Positions 49,901-60,032 of a stretch of DNA of 64,000 bases are shown here, piece after piece. Positions within the stretch are counted from its first letter, which is position 1. Each line of letters begins with the position of its first letter. The position numbers and the translations under genes are program-made. The DNA is from Chimonanthus salicifolius (Eukaryota; Streptophyta; Magnoliopsida; Laurales; Calycanthaceae), in contig CM023533.1 of the NCBI GenBank assembly GCA_013350335.1, forward strand, positions 28,998,869 through 29,062,868, read 5' to 3'. The notes beneath the pieces were generated by a model that ran no database searches, had not been told where the DNA came from, and saw nothing but the letters and a program-made list of their open reading frames with translations.

Positions 49901-51488
49901 CTACATCTTCCCAACCCATGCTTGCCACCACACTACCGGGATACGCCCTAAGGCCAGAGAAAGTGACTCTCATCCTTTCATAGGGTACCAACTTCTCAAC
50001 AAACCTCTCACCGGTTGAGGAGACCCCATGAATCCTCTTCTGAGGGCAGTCTATCAAGACTCCAAAAACAGACATCCAATCCACACCAAGGATGATGTCA
50101 AAGTCCGTCATTTCCAGAACTAGAAAATCATAAGACAACTCCACTCCGCTAATCTTCAAAATGCAAGATCTACACTCTTGGTTTGCCAAAGCCTTCTTAC
50201 CCAAAGGTGAAACTACCATTAGCGGGTTAACTACTTCTACAGGTTTCAAACCCAATCTAACACAACAAGTTCTAGAGATAAAGGAATGCGAAGCACCGGT
50301 ATCAAACAACACTCGAGCCAAAAGACTGAAAAGATGAAGGGTACCTTCCATTACTGCGTTCTCCATTGGTTCCTCCTTCTGAGTCCCTAAAGAGTAGACT
50401 CTCCCTTGAGGACGCCCTCGTCCTCTCCCCTGATCGTTCCGAGGTGGTCCGTTCCTCGGCGTCGCTGATCCTCTGGAAGCCTGCTGAGAACCTCTGCCGA
50501 CAGATGGCTGCGCCACGGAGTAGGAAACTCCTGCGCCTTGTGAAGGTGCCGCTTTACCAGAAAAAGGACAATCCTTGAACAGGTGCCCGGTTTGCTTGCA
50601 GTGAAAACAAGCTCTCTCTCCTTTGGATTGACAGAATCTAGAAGTATGCCCTGGCTGATTGCAGGTGTAGCATACGATTGGCCGAGAGTCGGACCGACTG
50701 GACTGGCCCATACTAGGTTGGCTCTTCCTGAAGAAAGGCCTCTTCTGCTGATTGAACCTTGCCTTCTTGTTAGAAGAAGGTTTCTGAGAGCTGTCAGTGC
50801 TCCGGTTGATAGAGTCCACCGCTTCTACCTTCGAAGCGCGCTCGATGATCTCCTCCAGAGTGTTGAACACTAGGCCGGCCACTTGCCGCTGCAGGAAGGG
50901 TCTGAGTCCGTTCTCGAAATGCTGGATCTTCTCCTCCTCATTGGCTGCAATCCACGGCACAAACTGCATCAGGTCGATGTAGCGCATGGCATACTGTGCC
51001 ACTGTATCTGAACCCTGCTGAATGTTGAGGAACTCTCTCTTCCTTGCCTCCTTCACCGTCTTTGGAAAGTAACGGGCCAGAAAGGCTGCAGAAAACTCCT
51101 CCCAAGTCATTGGCTCGTGATTACGAACCAAGCTCTTCGCCTCCCACCATTCGTAGGCGTTCCCTTCGAGCTGATAAGTTGCCAAGGTCACACGTAAATC
51201 ATCGGCGATTGCTAGGGTATTGAGGATTCGGCTAATCTGGGTTAGCCAGTTCCTCGCAGCGCTGGGGTCTTCTGTTCCCGAGAAGCTAGTCGGGTTCAGA
51301 CGTTTGAACTCTTTCAGAGCCGAGGTGGCTCTCTCCTCTGGCGTTTGGACTGGCGGACGTCGCATATTTTCAGCTATCTGCTGAAATGCTTCAACCGCCG
51401 CTCGTATCGCCTCATTGGGTAGGTCACGGGGTGGAAGACCAGTCCTCCTCCCACGAAAGTTGGCTCGGTTTGCGTTGGGTCCTGACAT
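46932..51488 (-). CDS. Chromovirus gag-pol polyprotein, 1,518 aa, uninterrupted
   Basis: One frame encodes all retrotransposition proteins. Gag (about residues 55-230, retrotrans_gag type); two zinc knuckles (C273-C276-H281-C286 and C294-C297-H302-C307); aspartic protease with DTGAS at 396-400; reverse transcriptase about 560-770 with FIDD at 724-727; RNase H about 865-980 with D873, E910, D935 and D978; integrase with H1086/H1088-H1095 and C1125/C1128 zinc site and catalytic D1158, D1219, E1255 (spacing 60 and 35); GPF motif near 1393; chromodomain about 1446-1503 ([14 protein letters not shown], then [16 protein letters not shown]). The chromodomain is thought to direct integration to heterochromatin. 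All key residues are present and no stop or frameshift occurs. GC content is clearly higher than in flanking DNA. Confidence 0.96.
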   Translation of the reverse strand: MSGPNANRANFRGRRTGLPPRDLPNEAIRAAVEAFQQIAENMRRPPVQTPEERATSALKEFKRLNPTSFSGTEDPSAARNWLTQISRILNTLAIADDLRVTLATYQLEGNAYEWWEAKSLVRNHEPMTWEEFSAAFLARYFPKTVKEARKREFLNIQQGSDTVAQYAMRYIDLMQFVPWIAANEEEKIQHFENGLRPFLQRQVAGLVFNTLEEIIERASKVEAVDSINRSTDSSQKPSSNKKARFNQQKRPFFRKSQPSMGQSSRSDSRPIVCYTCNQPGHTSRFCQSKGERACFHCKQTGHLFKDCPFSGKAAPSQGAGVSYSVAQPSVGRGSQQASRGSATPRNGPPRNDQGRGRGRPQGRVYSLGTQKEEPMENAVMEGTLHLFSLLARVLFDTGASHSFISRTCCVRLGLKPVEVVNPLMVVSPLGKKALANQECRSCILKISGVELSYDFLVLEMTDFDIILGVDWMSVFGVLIDCPQKRIHGVSSTGERFVEKLVPYERMRVTFSGLRAYPGSVVASMGWEDVGGVGSVAPRVVCEFMDVFPDQLAGLPPRREIEFVIDLQPGTSPISMAPYRMAPAEQRELATQVEELLSLGFIRQSNSPWGAPALFVKKKDGSMRMCIDYRRLNQVTIKNKYPLPRIDDLFDLLRGSKCFSKIDLRSGYHQLRIREEDIPKTAFRTQYGLYEFVVMPFGLTNAPAMFMDLMNRVFRPYLREFVIVFIDDILIYSSSEEEHERHLRIVLQTLREHQLFAKLSKCEFWLTQVQFLGHVVSPGGISVDPAKVETVKTWESSKSVFEIRSFLGLAGYYRKFIPHFSQIAVPMTRLTRKNVKFEWSEACEKAFQELKEKLTTSPVLVIPEQGRGYDVYCDASKFGLGCVLMQEGKVVAYGSRQLKGHEQNYPTHDLELAAVVFSLKLWRHYLYGEKFNVFSDHHSLKYIFTQKDLNMRQRRWMEYLGDYDFSLSYHPGKANVVADALSRKSHNDVARMASLQWKMLEVLSEYDLELIEGSGSARIHSLVLQPEVVSLVSEGQQSDPEAKELATQLSGGATLEDWKIKADGSLIFKDRLFVPKSDECRRKVLDHFHRSRFAVHPGGTKMYRDLRRLFWWKGMKREVADFVSKCLTCQQVKAEHQRPGGKMQPLEVAEWKWEHITMDFVTGFPKSPKKNDAIWVIVDRLTKSAHFLPIKKTDSLATLSRLYLKEIVRLHGVPVSIVSDRDPRFVSRFWQGLQEELGTKLCFSTAFHPQTDGQSERTIQTLEDMLRACVMDMRGSWEDHLPLIEFVYNNSYHSSVQMAPYEALYGRPCRSPLCWTEVGDKALLGPDLVRETSEQVEVIRQRLKTAQSRQKSYADKRRRPLEFAVGDRVFLRVAPRHGVQRFGRKGKLSPRYVGPFEILKRIGEVAYQLDLPQALERVHSTFHVSMLRKYEPDPSHVISFEDIEVSEDLTFEEAPVEILERRTQELRRKSITLVRVLWQHRDVQHETWEPESTMQKLYPGLFTGQEGRVCSKFRDEIFF

Positions 51489-51696
51489 CTGTTATTTACA
51501 CTTGTAAATATCATTAACCAAATTTTAAAATTTTTTTATCAAAGTAGAGGACACAAGTTGTAACAATTTCAATTAGAATTCATTCAACAATTTCAATACA
51601 AGTACAAAGGTTAGTAGGGTGTAAAAACCCTTCAAAAATAACCAAACTTAACCCTTATAAGACAAAACTCCCTGATGCCCCCTAACAATGATTGAT

Positions 51697-52215
51697 CTAA
51701 TTCCCTGAAAAAGATCCTTCTTCACCACCAAAATAATAAAAGTTGTCTGGGCAGGCCTCAGATTTGTGCCCGTACACCCCACAAGTTAAACAGGGTATGA
51801 TCCCCGGTCCTCCTACATAAGGACAATTGGTTCTGGCATTTCCATGTCCGCGGAGTCCGCAAACAGGGCAAATGACACTGGGTGGATAGGGACAATAGAT
51901 GAAATTGTGCCCTGCCTGATTGCAGAGCTCACACATCTCATCTTGATATTCGTCCAATGGCGGAGTAGCCGGAACATACTCGGGTGATCCGTTCTCCCCC
52001 ACCGACTCCTCAGGAATTGGGACATCTCCCTCTTCCTCCTCAGGTTCAGCACCCACGTGGTATTCGGGGGATGCCACTACTACCTCCTCCCTAGGTGCAA
52101 CCTCATTGAAACTTGGCGCACCGGAGTCATCTCCAGAATCTATGACGATAGGGTCGCTAGGTGTCCCCTGGAAGTATTCGGTATTATTGCTTGACATATC
52201 TGTATCACCAAACAA
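51697..52215 (-). CDS. Extra ORF upstream of gag: acidic protein with three CCHC zinc knuckles, 172 aa
   Basis: Lies between PBS and gag, 208 nt before the gag start, so it would be the first frame on the genomic RNA. The N-terminal half is strongly acidic (EPEEEEGDVPIPEE near 57-70) with DPIVIDSGDD at residues 21-30, which looks like a SUMO-interacting motif (hydrophobic core plus acidic tail). The C-terminal half has three knuckles: C95-C98-H103-C108, C116-C119-H124-C131 (two residues longer than canonical), and C142-C145-H150-C155. The knuckles resemble those of gag nucleocapsids, but there is no capsid domain. I do not recognise a named family. A nucleic-acid-binding accessory protein is an inference. 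The second Met (residue 7) is an alternative start. The open frame, codon order and absence of decay argue for a real gene. Confidence 0.75.
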   Translation of the reverse strand: MFGDTDMSSNNTEYFQGTPSDPIVIDSGDDSGAPSFNEVAPREEVVVASPEYHVGAEPEEEEGDVPIPEESVGENGSPEYVPATPPLDEYQDEMCELCNQAGHNFIYCPYPPSVICPVCGLRGHGNARTNCPYVGGPGIIPCLTCGVYGHKSEACPDNFYYFGGEEGSFSGN

Positions 52216-52299
52216 GGAAATGTCAATACAATAACAACACTAGGGCAAAAACAATTCTAACTAGGTAGTAACCCATCACAGTCCTAGAGTTGAGCCTAC

Positions 52300-52311
52300 G
52301 CTCTGATACCA
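52300..52311 (-). promoter_or_regulatory. Primer binding site (initiator tRNA-Met)
   Basis: TGGTATCAGAGC on the element strand, three bases after the 5' LTR end, complementary to the 3' end of plant initiator tRNA-Met. Confidence 0.93.
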
Positions 52312-52314
52312 AGC

Positions 52315-53982
52315 TGTCACGCCCCGACCCGACCAGTGGGCCCGGAACGCGACTGATTTTTTTTTTTTTTTGAAAGGAAAGTAACTAATCCACAAGCACT
52401 CTTACTGGGCCGGATCAACAGTTAGGCCCAGCGGTTACGCATCAGCCCGCTAAGAGGACTCAAACATGTACCATAAGCATGCCCCATAGACATAGCAAAA
52501 CAACACAACAACATACATTAATGATAAGATCAAACAAATATTAACATTGATAAATCAATCCATAACATCGTCTCAAATGGCAACATAGCCGATTACAATA
52601 GTCAAATGCAAATTAAGTACCACATCCGGTACTTAATACAAAAATAACGGTTCCGAGAACCAACAGAAAGAGATCAGGGCATTCCGCTCCGGGGAATCCC
52701 AAACACTGCCTTGGCTCAAACGCCCTAAGTTTGAAAGAGAGGGTCCTCCTCCTCGGGTTCATCGCCTGAAAGGTGAGTGGTGTGAGCTAACAAGCCCAGT
52801 GAAGGATAATTAACAGTGCACATTAAGCAAATAGTAAAACAGGTTAACAACGGTTAATATCACATGCTTGATAACAGTAAGCATAACCTCAAATAAGATA
52901 ATAACATCATCAACTATCAATCACTGCCTTTATCCACCGTAACGCCTGCCGACTACACTGAGACCAGTATTAAGTCCCGACACGGTCAAAATACATCCTT
53001 GCAAGTACATCTCCGGTTCTTAAACGTAACCGGTACTGACACCCTCAAGTCAGCAACTGACGACAGCATGGTCCGCCCATGGTCCAGTAGACATAAACCA
53101 TCTCTCATATGGCCGATATTGGTTCAATAGCCCAGGTACGTGGAAGCAGTCTTACATACACATACGGTCAACACCGTAATATCAAATCATCACAGCACTC
53201 TTACCATAGTGCATCATGTATAGGCACATGAGTGGGTTCATCAAAACCGAAACCACTCATTGCTCAAAATAACACCTGTTTACAAAATCTGCAGAGTTAA
53301 GTTCCCTCACCGTGATTGTGTGGTTTCGCGGTCTCTGTCAAACAACATACAAGTGCTCAATCAATATACATAACAAATACGTACATATACGTAGAATTTG
53401 GAAATCATATATTTTCCTACAAAATATCCGGGTTTAATGGAATGAGTCTCCTATTTGGTTTCTATCCTCTTTAAATCATCCACAAGATAATAATATAATA
53501 AACATAAGGGGCTCAGTCCAAACTCATATTGTCTTCTGGGCATTGACCAGATTGACTTATTGAGTAAGGTCTAGATCCTCGGGTCACTTCTCGGTTGTCT
53601 TCTGGATAGGACCAGAGCTGACATTTTGAGTAGGCCTCGAGGTCACTCAGTGCCCGACTATAGTGTCGTCCTGAAAGTGAATCACTCAGTTCCCGACTAG
53701 TGTCGGACTGAAAGCGTATACAATAGTATTTACACTATAAATAATAAGAGAAAAGGGGTTAGTACAATTTTAATTAACAGGGAGGTATAAATCGTAACAA
53801 ATAGTTAAACATATCAAACAAATAATAATCAAGATTAAAACAGTAATCAAACAATATTTTATTATTTTTCAAAACAGTGTTCCTCGGAACATCACTTCGG
53901 AACTTGGGTCAGTGGCTTCGGATCATCCGGTTAAAACACGAAATTTAGCTAAGACATGCTTAATTCGGGGCAGGGTATTACA
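52315..53982 (-). repeat. 5' LTR of the chromovirus, 1,668 bp
   Basis: See 3' LTR; ends TG...CA. It carries the promoter for the element transcript, but I could not assign a TATA box with certainty. Confidence 0.95.
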
Positions 53983-54960
53983 ATATAAAAATAATAAAAC
54001 ATGATTACTAAATAATATTTATCAATTAAAAAATATTTTAAAATATTTTTGCTCTATATGTGCAAAGAGGGGAGTAAAGAGGGGTAATATATTAACAACT
54101 TTATTAGAATAGATAATTTTATTAAATTCATATAATATAAAAAATAATAAAACATAATTATTAAATAATATTCATCAATTAAAATATATTTTAAAAAAAA
54201 TTTACTCTATAGGTGTAAAGAGGGATAAGGAAAGGTAAAGAAGAATAATAGGTGCAAAGATAGGTAAAGGGGGTAAAGAGGGTTTAGAGAGTAAAGAAGA
54301 GTAATAGGTGCAAATAGGGATAAAGAAGGGTAAAGACGGTTTAGAAGGGTAAATAAGGGTAATATGTGCAAATAGAGCTAAAGACGGATAAAAAATGGTA
54401 AATAGAGTTTAGAGGGGTAAAGAATGGTAATAGGTGCAAATATGGGTAAAGAGAGATAAAGAGGGTTTAGAGGGGTAAAGAAGGGCAATAGGTGCAGAGA
54501 GGGGTAAAGGGGGTAAAGAAGGATAAAGAAGGGTAAAGAGAGTAAAGAAGGGTAATAGGTGCAAAGAGGGGTAAAAGGTGCAAAGAGAGGTAAAGGAGGG
54601 TAAAAAGGGTTTAGAAAGGTTAAGAAGGGTAAAGAGGGTTTCTTATAATTAATAATTTTTACTAAAATTATATAACTAAAAAATTATTAAACATAATTAT
54701 TAAATAATATTCATCAATTAAAAATATTTTAAAATATTTTTACTCCACAAGGGTACGGAGGGTAATATATTAACATTTTTTTAAATTTATATAATATAAA
54801 AAATAATAATAATAAATTTTATGAAATATAATTAATAAATAATATTCATTAATTAAAAAATATTTTAAAATATTTTTACTTTGTAGGTTCAAAGAGGGAT
54901 AAAGGGGGTAAAGAGGGGAAAAGAAGGGTAAAGAGGGGCAAAGTTTTCATGAAAACCCCT
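53983..54960. repeat. Right part of tandem array: AT-rich unit plus GGGTAAAG minisatellite
   Basis: The AT-rich unit (attcatcaattaaaaaatat plus a 'tttttactctataggtgcaa' block) recurs near 54030, 54168, 54710 and 54847. Between them is a purine-rich minisatellite. The same AT-rich unit occurs at 45160, left of the retrotransposon. Confidence 0.8.
54224..54640. repeat. Purine-rich minisatellite, about 60-bp unit
   Basis: The word aataggtgca starts at 54247, 54303, 54361 (one mismatch), 54429, 54487 and 54554 (spacing 56, 58, 68, 58, 67), separated by gggtaaag / gagggtttagag blocks. The plus strand is almost free of C. Confidence 0.85.
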
Positions 54961-55061
54961 ATGCTCCAAGGGGTATTCATAAAAAGAGGGAAGGAGATAA
55001 AATTTTGAATTTTTTACCCTCATCCCTCCATTACCAAGCAAGGGTAAAGGGGGCAACCCCA

Positions 55062-55081
55062 CCCCCCCCCCCCCCCCCCCC
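55062..55081. repeat. Poly-C run of 20 bases
   Basis: Uninterrupted C run directly after ggcaaccccacc-type sequence at the end of the tandem array. The length could be affected by sequencing. Confidence 0.9.
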
Positions 55082-55089
55082 TTCCTTAG

Positions 55090-56052
55090 AATTCGATTCC
55101 CCACTAGTTCTTTTAATTGAAGTTTTAAAAGAATCTAAATGTGAAACATGATACCTTTATATTCACGAAAGAATACTGATCAAAAGCTCACCTTAATTTT
55201 TGTAAAATGGGTCACACAGGATAATTTTTCAACTTAATATTGAGAGTTTTATATATATTTATGAGATTAATCTTCTCCAATATTATGAAAAAATTGTCAA
55301 AATTATAAAGTTTGTGCTAAGCTTTATTTTAATAAAAATATATTTTAAACTTAATATATAAAAAAAATGCACCTCGATCACTATATCAGAAATTATGACA
55401 ATATAAGATTTGACACAAGAATTATTAAATTATTCATATCTCACTTTCTATAATTGAAAAGAGAATGAAAGAGAATGAAATTACCAATTGAGTGTTAATG
55501 TGACTCCATTCTAAAAATGAAATTTATTGGTAAGAAAATATGGTTGATGTGGCAAAATGATCATTTAGTTAATACTCATTATTACATCTTTTTTAAGGAC
55601 GTCCATCCTAACACTATCAAAATTTTGTTAGGAGACACCGGTAGAAATAAAATGAGAATTTCACTCCATCTTATTTCTCCTAATAGAATTTTTTCGTGTT
55701 AAGATAGCTGACTTTCTTTTATCTTTAGATGTGTGAGTTATAACCCTTTACCAATGTGATATTCACTAAAATTATGGTTCAAATGCACCCAGCTTCATAT
55801 ACCCATAGACCATGTAGAGGCTTAAGTAGATGTTGTCAATGGACAATTTTGTTGGTAAAAGGGGTCCTATGAAAAATGGTTTATCAAAAAATAGAAATTT
55901 AAATATTAGAATGAACTATCAATTATTTATTAAAAAAAGAATGGTTTCATACTAGCATAATTTAAATATGAAAATATGGACAAAAAATTAAAAATTTGAA
56001 AACTTATTAATCACATCTATTGGCTTCCACCCTTGATTTTTGTTGGCCGAAC
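55090..56052. other. Spacer without recognisable gene
   Basis: AT-rich. The short frame at 55517-55702 has no family features. Confidence 0.4.
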
Positions 56053-56481
56053 CTAAGGTACAAATATCGGCCGATACAAATCGTATCGGCCGATATATAT
56101 CAGTTTTTTAAGACCGAGTAATATCGGTCGATACGATAAGTATCGGTCGTACATATCGAATATCGGCCGATGTGGCAGATATTCGGTCCGAAATATCGGC
56201 CACAATATCGGTATTTAATTAATTTTTTTAATTTTTTTTTTTAAAAACACCGATACGGTTTTTCACGGTTTTTACACGATTTTTTACGGTTTTCAACGGT
56301 TCAGGGTTCACGGGTTTCACTGGTTTTTTGCGGTTTTTCACGGTTTTTTCATGGTTCCGATATCGGAGGAGAGAGAAAATGTCGATATCGGGAGGAGAGA
56401 GAAAAATATCAGCCGATATGCATATCGATCAATATTTACATATCGGCCGATATATCAGTTAAACCGATATTTTGACTCCTG
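56053..56481. mobile_element. TATCGGCCGATA-type MITE, 429 bp, perfect target duplication
   Basis: Left end CTAAGGTACAAATATCGG, right end CCGATATTTTGACTCCTG, an imperfect inverted pair. GGCCGAAC flanks both sides (56045-56052, 56482-56489). Palindromic atatcggccgatat words lie in both outer thirds. The centre has repeated 'acggttttt' units (about 56255-56350) not seen in the smaller copies. Confidence 0.88.
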
Positions 56482-56689
56482 GGCCGAACTAATATTTCAA
56501 TCTAAAAAGTTTAAAAAAATATTAGTTGAAATATTGGTTATTTCAACGTATATTTCTTTAAACTTAAAAATTAACGAATAAAATTTCGTAAAATATAGAA
56601 TAATTTAAAAACATTTAGATATCTAATTTCAAAAACCTCTCTAGCAGCATACATTAGATAAAATTATGGAGAGTGATTCTTTAAAGTGG

Positions 56690-56775
56690 AAGAGAATGGG
56701 ATTCGAACGCAAGATTCCAGCTTCCTTTATCGAATTAATAAACTCACCAACCCCTTGAGGTTAACTAGAACCAAC
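56690..56775 (-). mobile_element. tRNA-derived SINE remnant, minus strand
   Basis: On the minus strand, ttgcgttcgaatcccattct is a B box, and aacctcaaggggttggtga resembles an A box about 40 bp upstream. It is probably SINE-derived, not a functional tRNA. Confidence 0.5.
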
Positions 56776-57647
56776 TGTTATTTAGATTTTGATAGAAAAA
56801 AAAAAAGGGAATTTTGGTTAAAAAATGAAGATATTTTGGTGCATAATTTGCCTCAAATTTGGAACTACTATAATGATTTTATATTTTCAATCTAATATTT
56901 CTACTTTCTTATTCCGAAAGGTCTTACTTCGATAACGCCCGACCCACAAATTTGAAAATTGGGTCCACATAGGCCCGAGCCTTATCTCAGACTAAAAATA
57001 GTGCTCGACTCAAACTTGGGCAGTCCAGGGCCTTGCATTAAGGCTCGGCCCAATTCAAAAGCTCAACTTAAACTTGGGCCCAAGTTAAATTGGAGGATCT
57101 AGACCAACATGTATTTTTATAATATATTGTATCAAGTATTATATTGTGGTCAATTAAAAAATATAATCTCTACTTGGTCATTAAATCATATCCGTTCATT
57201 CCAAATTTGACCCTAACTTTCTATAAATTCTCTCGCCATTTATCACTTCTCAACTTTAATCAGAGCAAACTATATTATCTTATTCTAAAAGTAATTTTGT
57301 TATTTTGAGTGACGGAACATAAAACATGTAAGTTTATTTTATCTGGGATTTTATTTGATTTGACTTTAAATGATGAGATTAGGAGTATGATTATTTTGAA
57401 ACATAATTGAAGTGATAGATATGATGGACTTAGTGGTTATGATGATAAATTTTATCAAAATTGTGCAAATGAACAATAAAAAAATTTAAATTTAATGTAT
57501 AAAGTATTAGTAGTAATTATTTTAAAATTAAATTGAGTAACAGTCTAACAAGCTGTACAGGATTTTTATTTATGTTCTTTTGGTAATGTTTCACAATATA
57601 TTTTGATTTCAACAATGAGACTGTCTTTACACCACCAAGAAGATATG

Positions 57648-57740
57648 GGCACAATTAGGAGTGTTCGGGGCGGGGTAGGCTATGTTGTACAGCATGAGCC
57701 TGTCCAAAGTCCCATTGGGCTTTAAAAGTAAAAGTCCAAT
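57648..57740. repeat. Dispersed direct repeat, copy 1
   Basis: 'aattaggagtgttc', then 'ggctatgttg', then 'gcctgtccaaagtcccattg' recur at 58280-58375 in the same order. Following words (gagatagttaa, then gatgtaatgagctataaata) also recur after the second copy near 58690-58755. Confidence 0.6.
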
Positions 57741-58279
57741 TTTTTCTTTTGCATAACCATGGACTTGTCCGTTGAGATAGTTAAGCCTTCAGTCATTTAA
57801 ATTGAAAATAGATGTAATGAGCTATAAATAAAATAAATTTGATTTTAAAATTCAATTTTTAACCACTTGATTTTAGTGGTCAAAATTACTAAATATCTTT
57901 AAAAATCAGAAAAAGAAAAATAATGATCCTTTATGACTTTAACCACTATAATCAAGTGATTAGTAAATTTGATATCTCTGGACTTTAAAGCATATCATGT
58001 TCTCGTTAAATCCGAATGGTAGATTTTCTAATTAATTTCAAAATAATTTTTAAAAATAAAATAAAATAGGGTAGAGGTATATATGCACATATAATAGGTA
58101 AATAAGTTGAAAAATCCTTTGGGCTTTGATGATTTTTTCATAGATGGCCGAGCATGTCCATTGAGATAAATGAGTTAAAGAATTAATTCGATTCATGCAT
58201 ATTTTATATATATGCAAACTCATTTATTTATAATGAATTCGAACTAATCCTGAATCATTTAATGGAGGACTAAAGGGGC

Positions 58280-58375
58280 GCCATAATTAGGAGTGTTCAT
58301 GGCGGGCTAGGCTATGTTGCACAGCAGCACAAGCCTGCCCAAAGCCCTATTGGTCCTTAAAAGTTAAAGACCGTA
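58280..58375. repeat. Dispersed direct repeat, copy 2
   Basis: See 57648-57740; a diverged direct copy about 630 bp away. Confidence 0.6.
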
Positions 58376-58763
58376 CAATATATTTTTTTAAAAGTACAAA
58401 TCTGAATTTACACAAGGTACTAATCTTTATACGAATTTTAATTTATTGACATTTTGCTTTTTGATTGGGCTTGTTAAACCCTTTAGATCACTTATAAAAT
58501 ATTTAAGGAGCTGATTCAAAAGACAAAATAGACAATACAGTAAAATTCATGTCAGAACACACAAAATGCATATAGAAAGATCACTGGCCTTTACATAACT
58601 TTTATTGTTGTGAATAAATAAATGATGATTTTCATATAGCCATTCCAACCCATTTTGTGTCATTGTCTATTGAATTTTCTTCTTCATTATGTATGTTTGA
58701 GATAGTTAAACATTTAACTACTTAAGTTGAAAAAAGACACGATGAGTTATAAATACTTCAAAA

Positions 58764-58960
58764 CTCAAGGGTTGGCTTGGCAATCAAGACGTTCGTTTCA
58801 TGAAGTAAGATTTTGAGTTCAGTTCACCCTTAATTCCTTCAATTCATTTTTCATAGAGTTACTTTCTATCGAATTACTTAATATGTGTTAATATGTGTGC
58901 ATTGAGAGGTTTGGACATATTTGTAAAATTAATGTCACATCGAATATAAGATGAGTAAAA
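58764..58960 (+). mobile_element. SINE family A copy 4
   Basis: 'actcaagggttggcttggca' (A-box side), 'gattttgagttcagttcacc' (B box position) and 'gtgtgcattgagaggtttgg' follow the order of the 23029 copy; the tail is A-rich after 58956. The most diverged copy. Confidence 0.6.
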
Positions 58961-59919
58961 AATCATGAAGTGCAGTTGTGTATCTCTCCAAATGTGATGT
59001 ATTCTACAAGCAATTTCAATTCTAATACAAAATAATATGAAATTAAATATATTTTTGTAGTGTCCCCCTCTTTAATGAATTACTTATCCTTCACTTAAAA
59101 AAAGATAGAAATAGAGAGCAAATAGAGAGCAATTGTGATGTGAGTGGAAAAGTAGGGAGTTTCTTTCAAGAGACAGCAGAAATGATGGGTTGACACGTGC
59201 AAACAAGTGGCCTGTTTCACTCACAAATGGAAAGCATGTGATGTGAAACATGAAATATTTTAGGGAACCTTCCTTTGGGCTCAAAAGCCATGAAAAGAGG
59301 TTAATAAATAACATGACTCAATGGATTATGTCGGCCCTTTGAATCCACCAAAGTTTCATGTGTCTGAAAAGTTAAAGTTACACTTTCTTTATTTTACACT
59401 ACTTTAGCTTTCTTTACTTTTATCTTTATTATTATTTTTCAGTCCTCATCTAATCACTTTCTTAATTTCTAATTAGCAGTTATGTTTTGTGTAAAAACTG
59501 CCCTCTAGGGCTTGTCTAACTTTCAGAGTTTTCTTTCTTTCGGGCTTCACCGCTTTGGCTAAAGATTTTAATCTCATAATAAAATTCATATTAAATTTGA
59601 CAATAGTTTTAAAAAGTTAATTTACTTTTTATAATTCAAAATATTTTTTGTCCATCACCAATATCAAAATTAGAAAGATAGAATCTTAAATTATATTTCT
59701 ACTCTATTTCAGAGGGCCACTTCATATCGAGTTAGTCAGTGTATTTAGATAAGAAAGTTGGCTCATGTCCCAAGTGCTTTAAAAGATCTGAACACTTCGG
59801 TCATTAAAACCATTTATCCTATTTATCTAAAAGTTTGATTATAATTGAATTGAATAGATTATTTTTTATGAATTAACTATCAACTTAACGTCATGTAAAA
59901 ATTGAGAAAATCGTAAATA

Positions 59920-60032
59920 TGTTGGTGCTGCAAATGAGTCCCGCATCGATTGGGAAAGAGGGAAATAAAGAGTTATAAGGGGCTGGGCAACTTCACAGAC
60001 CAGTCTTTTGGGCGGAAACCCCAGACCCAACA
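59920..60032 (+). mobile_element. Solo LTR of a TRIM element
   Basis: 113 bp starting TGTTGGTGCTGC and ending GACCCAACA, related to the LTRs of the 35418 TRIM (gagtccc(g/a)cat, tttggg(c/a)gga-like words, ttataagg). AAATA on both sides (59915-59919, 60033-60037). The internal part was lost by LTR-LTR recombination (inference). Confidence 0.8.

Larger units (their letters stand above)
45253..53982 (-). mobile_element. Intact Ty3/gypsy chromovirus (Tekay/Del-like), 8,730 bp
   Basis: Complete LTR retrotransposon in minus orientation with ATATA target duplication (45248-45252, 53983-53987). 5' LTR 53982-52315, PBS 52311-52300, extra ORF 52215-51697, gag-pol 51488-46932, polypurine tract 46933-46922, 3' LTR 46921-45253. 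The order PR-RT-RNaseH-INT and a C-terminal chromodomain place it among chromoviruses, and sequence style suggests the Tekay (Del) clade. LTRs differ only by one T in a T-run, so insertion is very recent; the gag-pol frame is open throughout. Confidence 0.96.

Noticed and set aside
47558..50982. Plus-strand frames inside the retrotransposon (for example 48504-48716, 49765-49983, 50583-50873)
   Set aside because: Antisense shadows of the long gag-pol frame with no family features.
55062..55081. C20 run as a functional motif
   Set aside because: A single homopolymer at a repeat boundary; slippage or sequencing error explains it as well.
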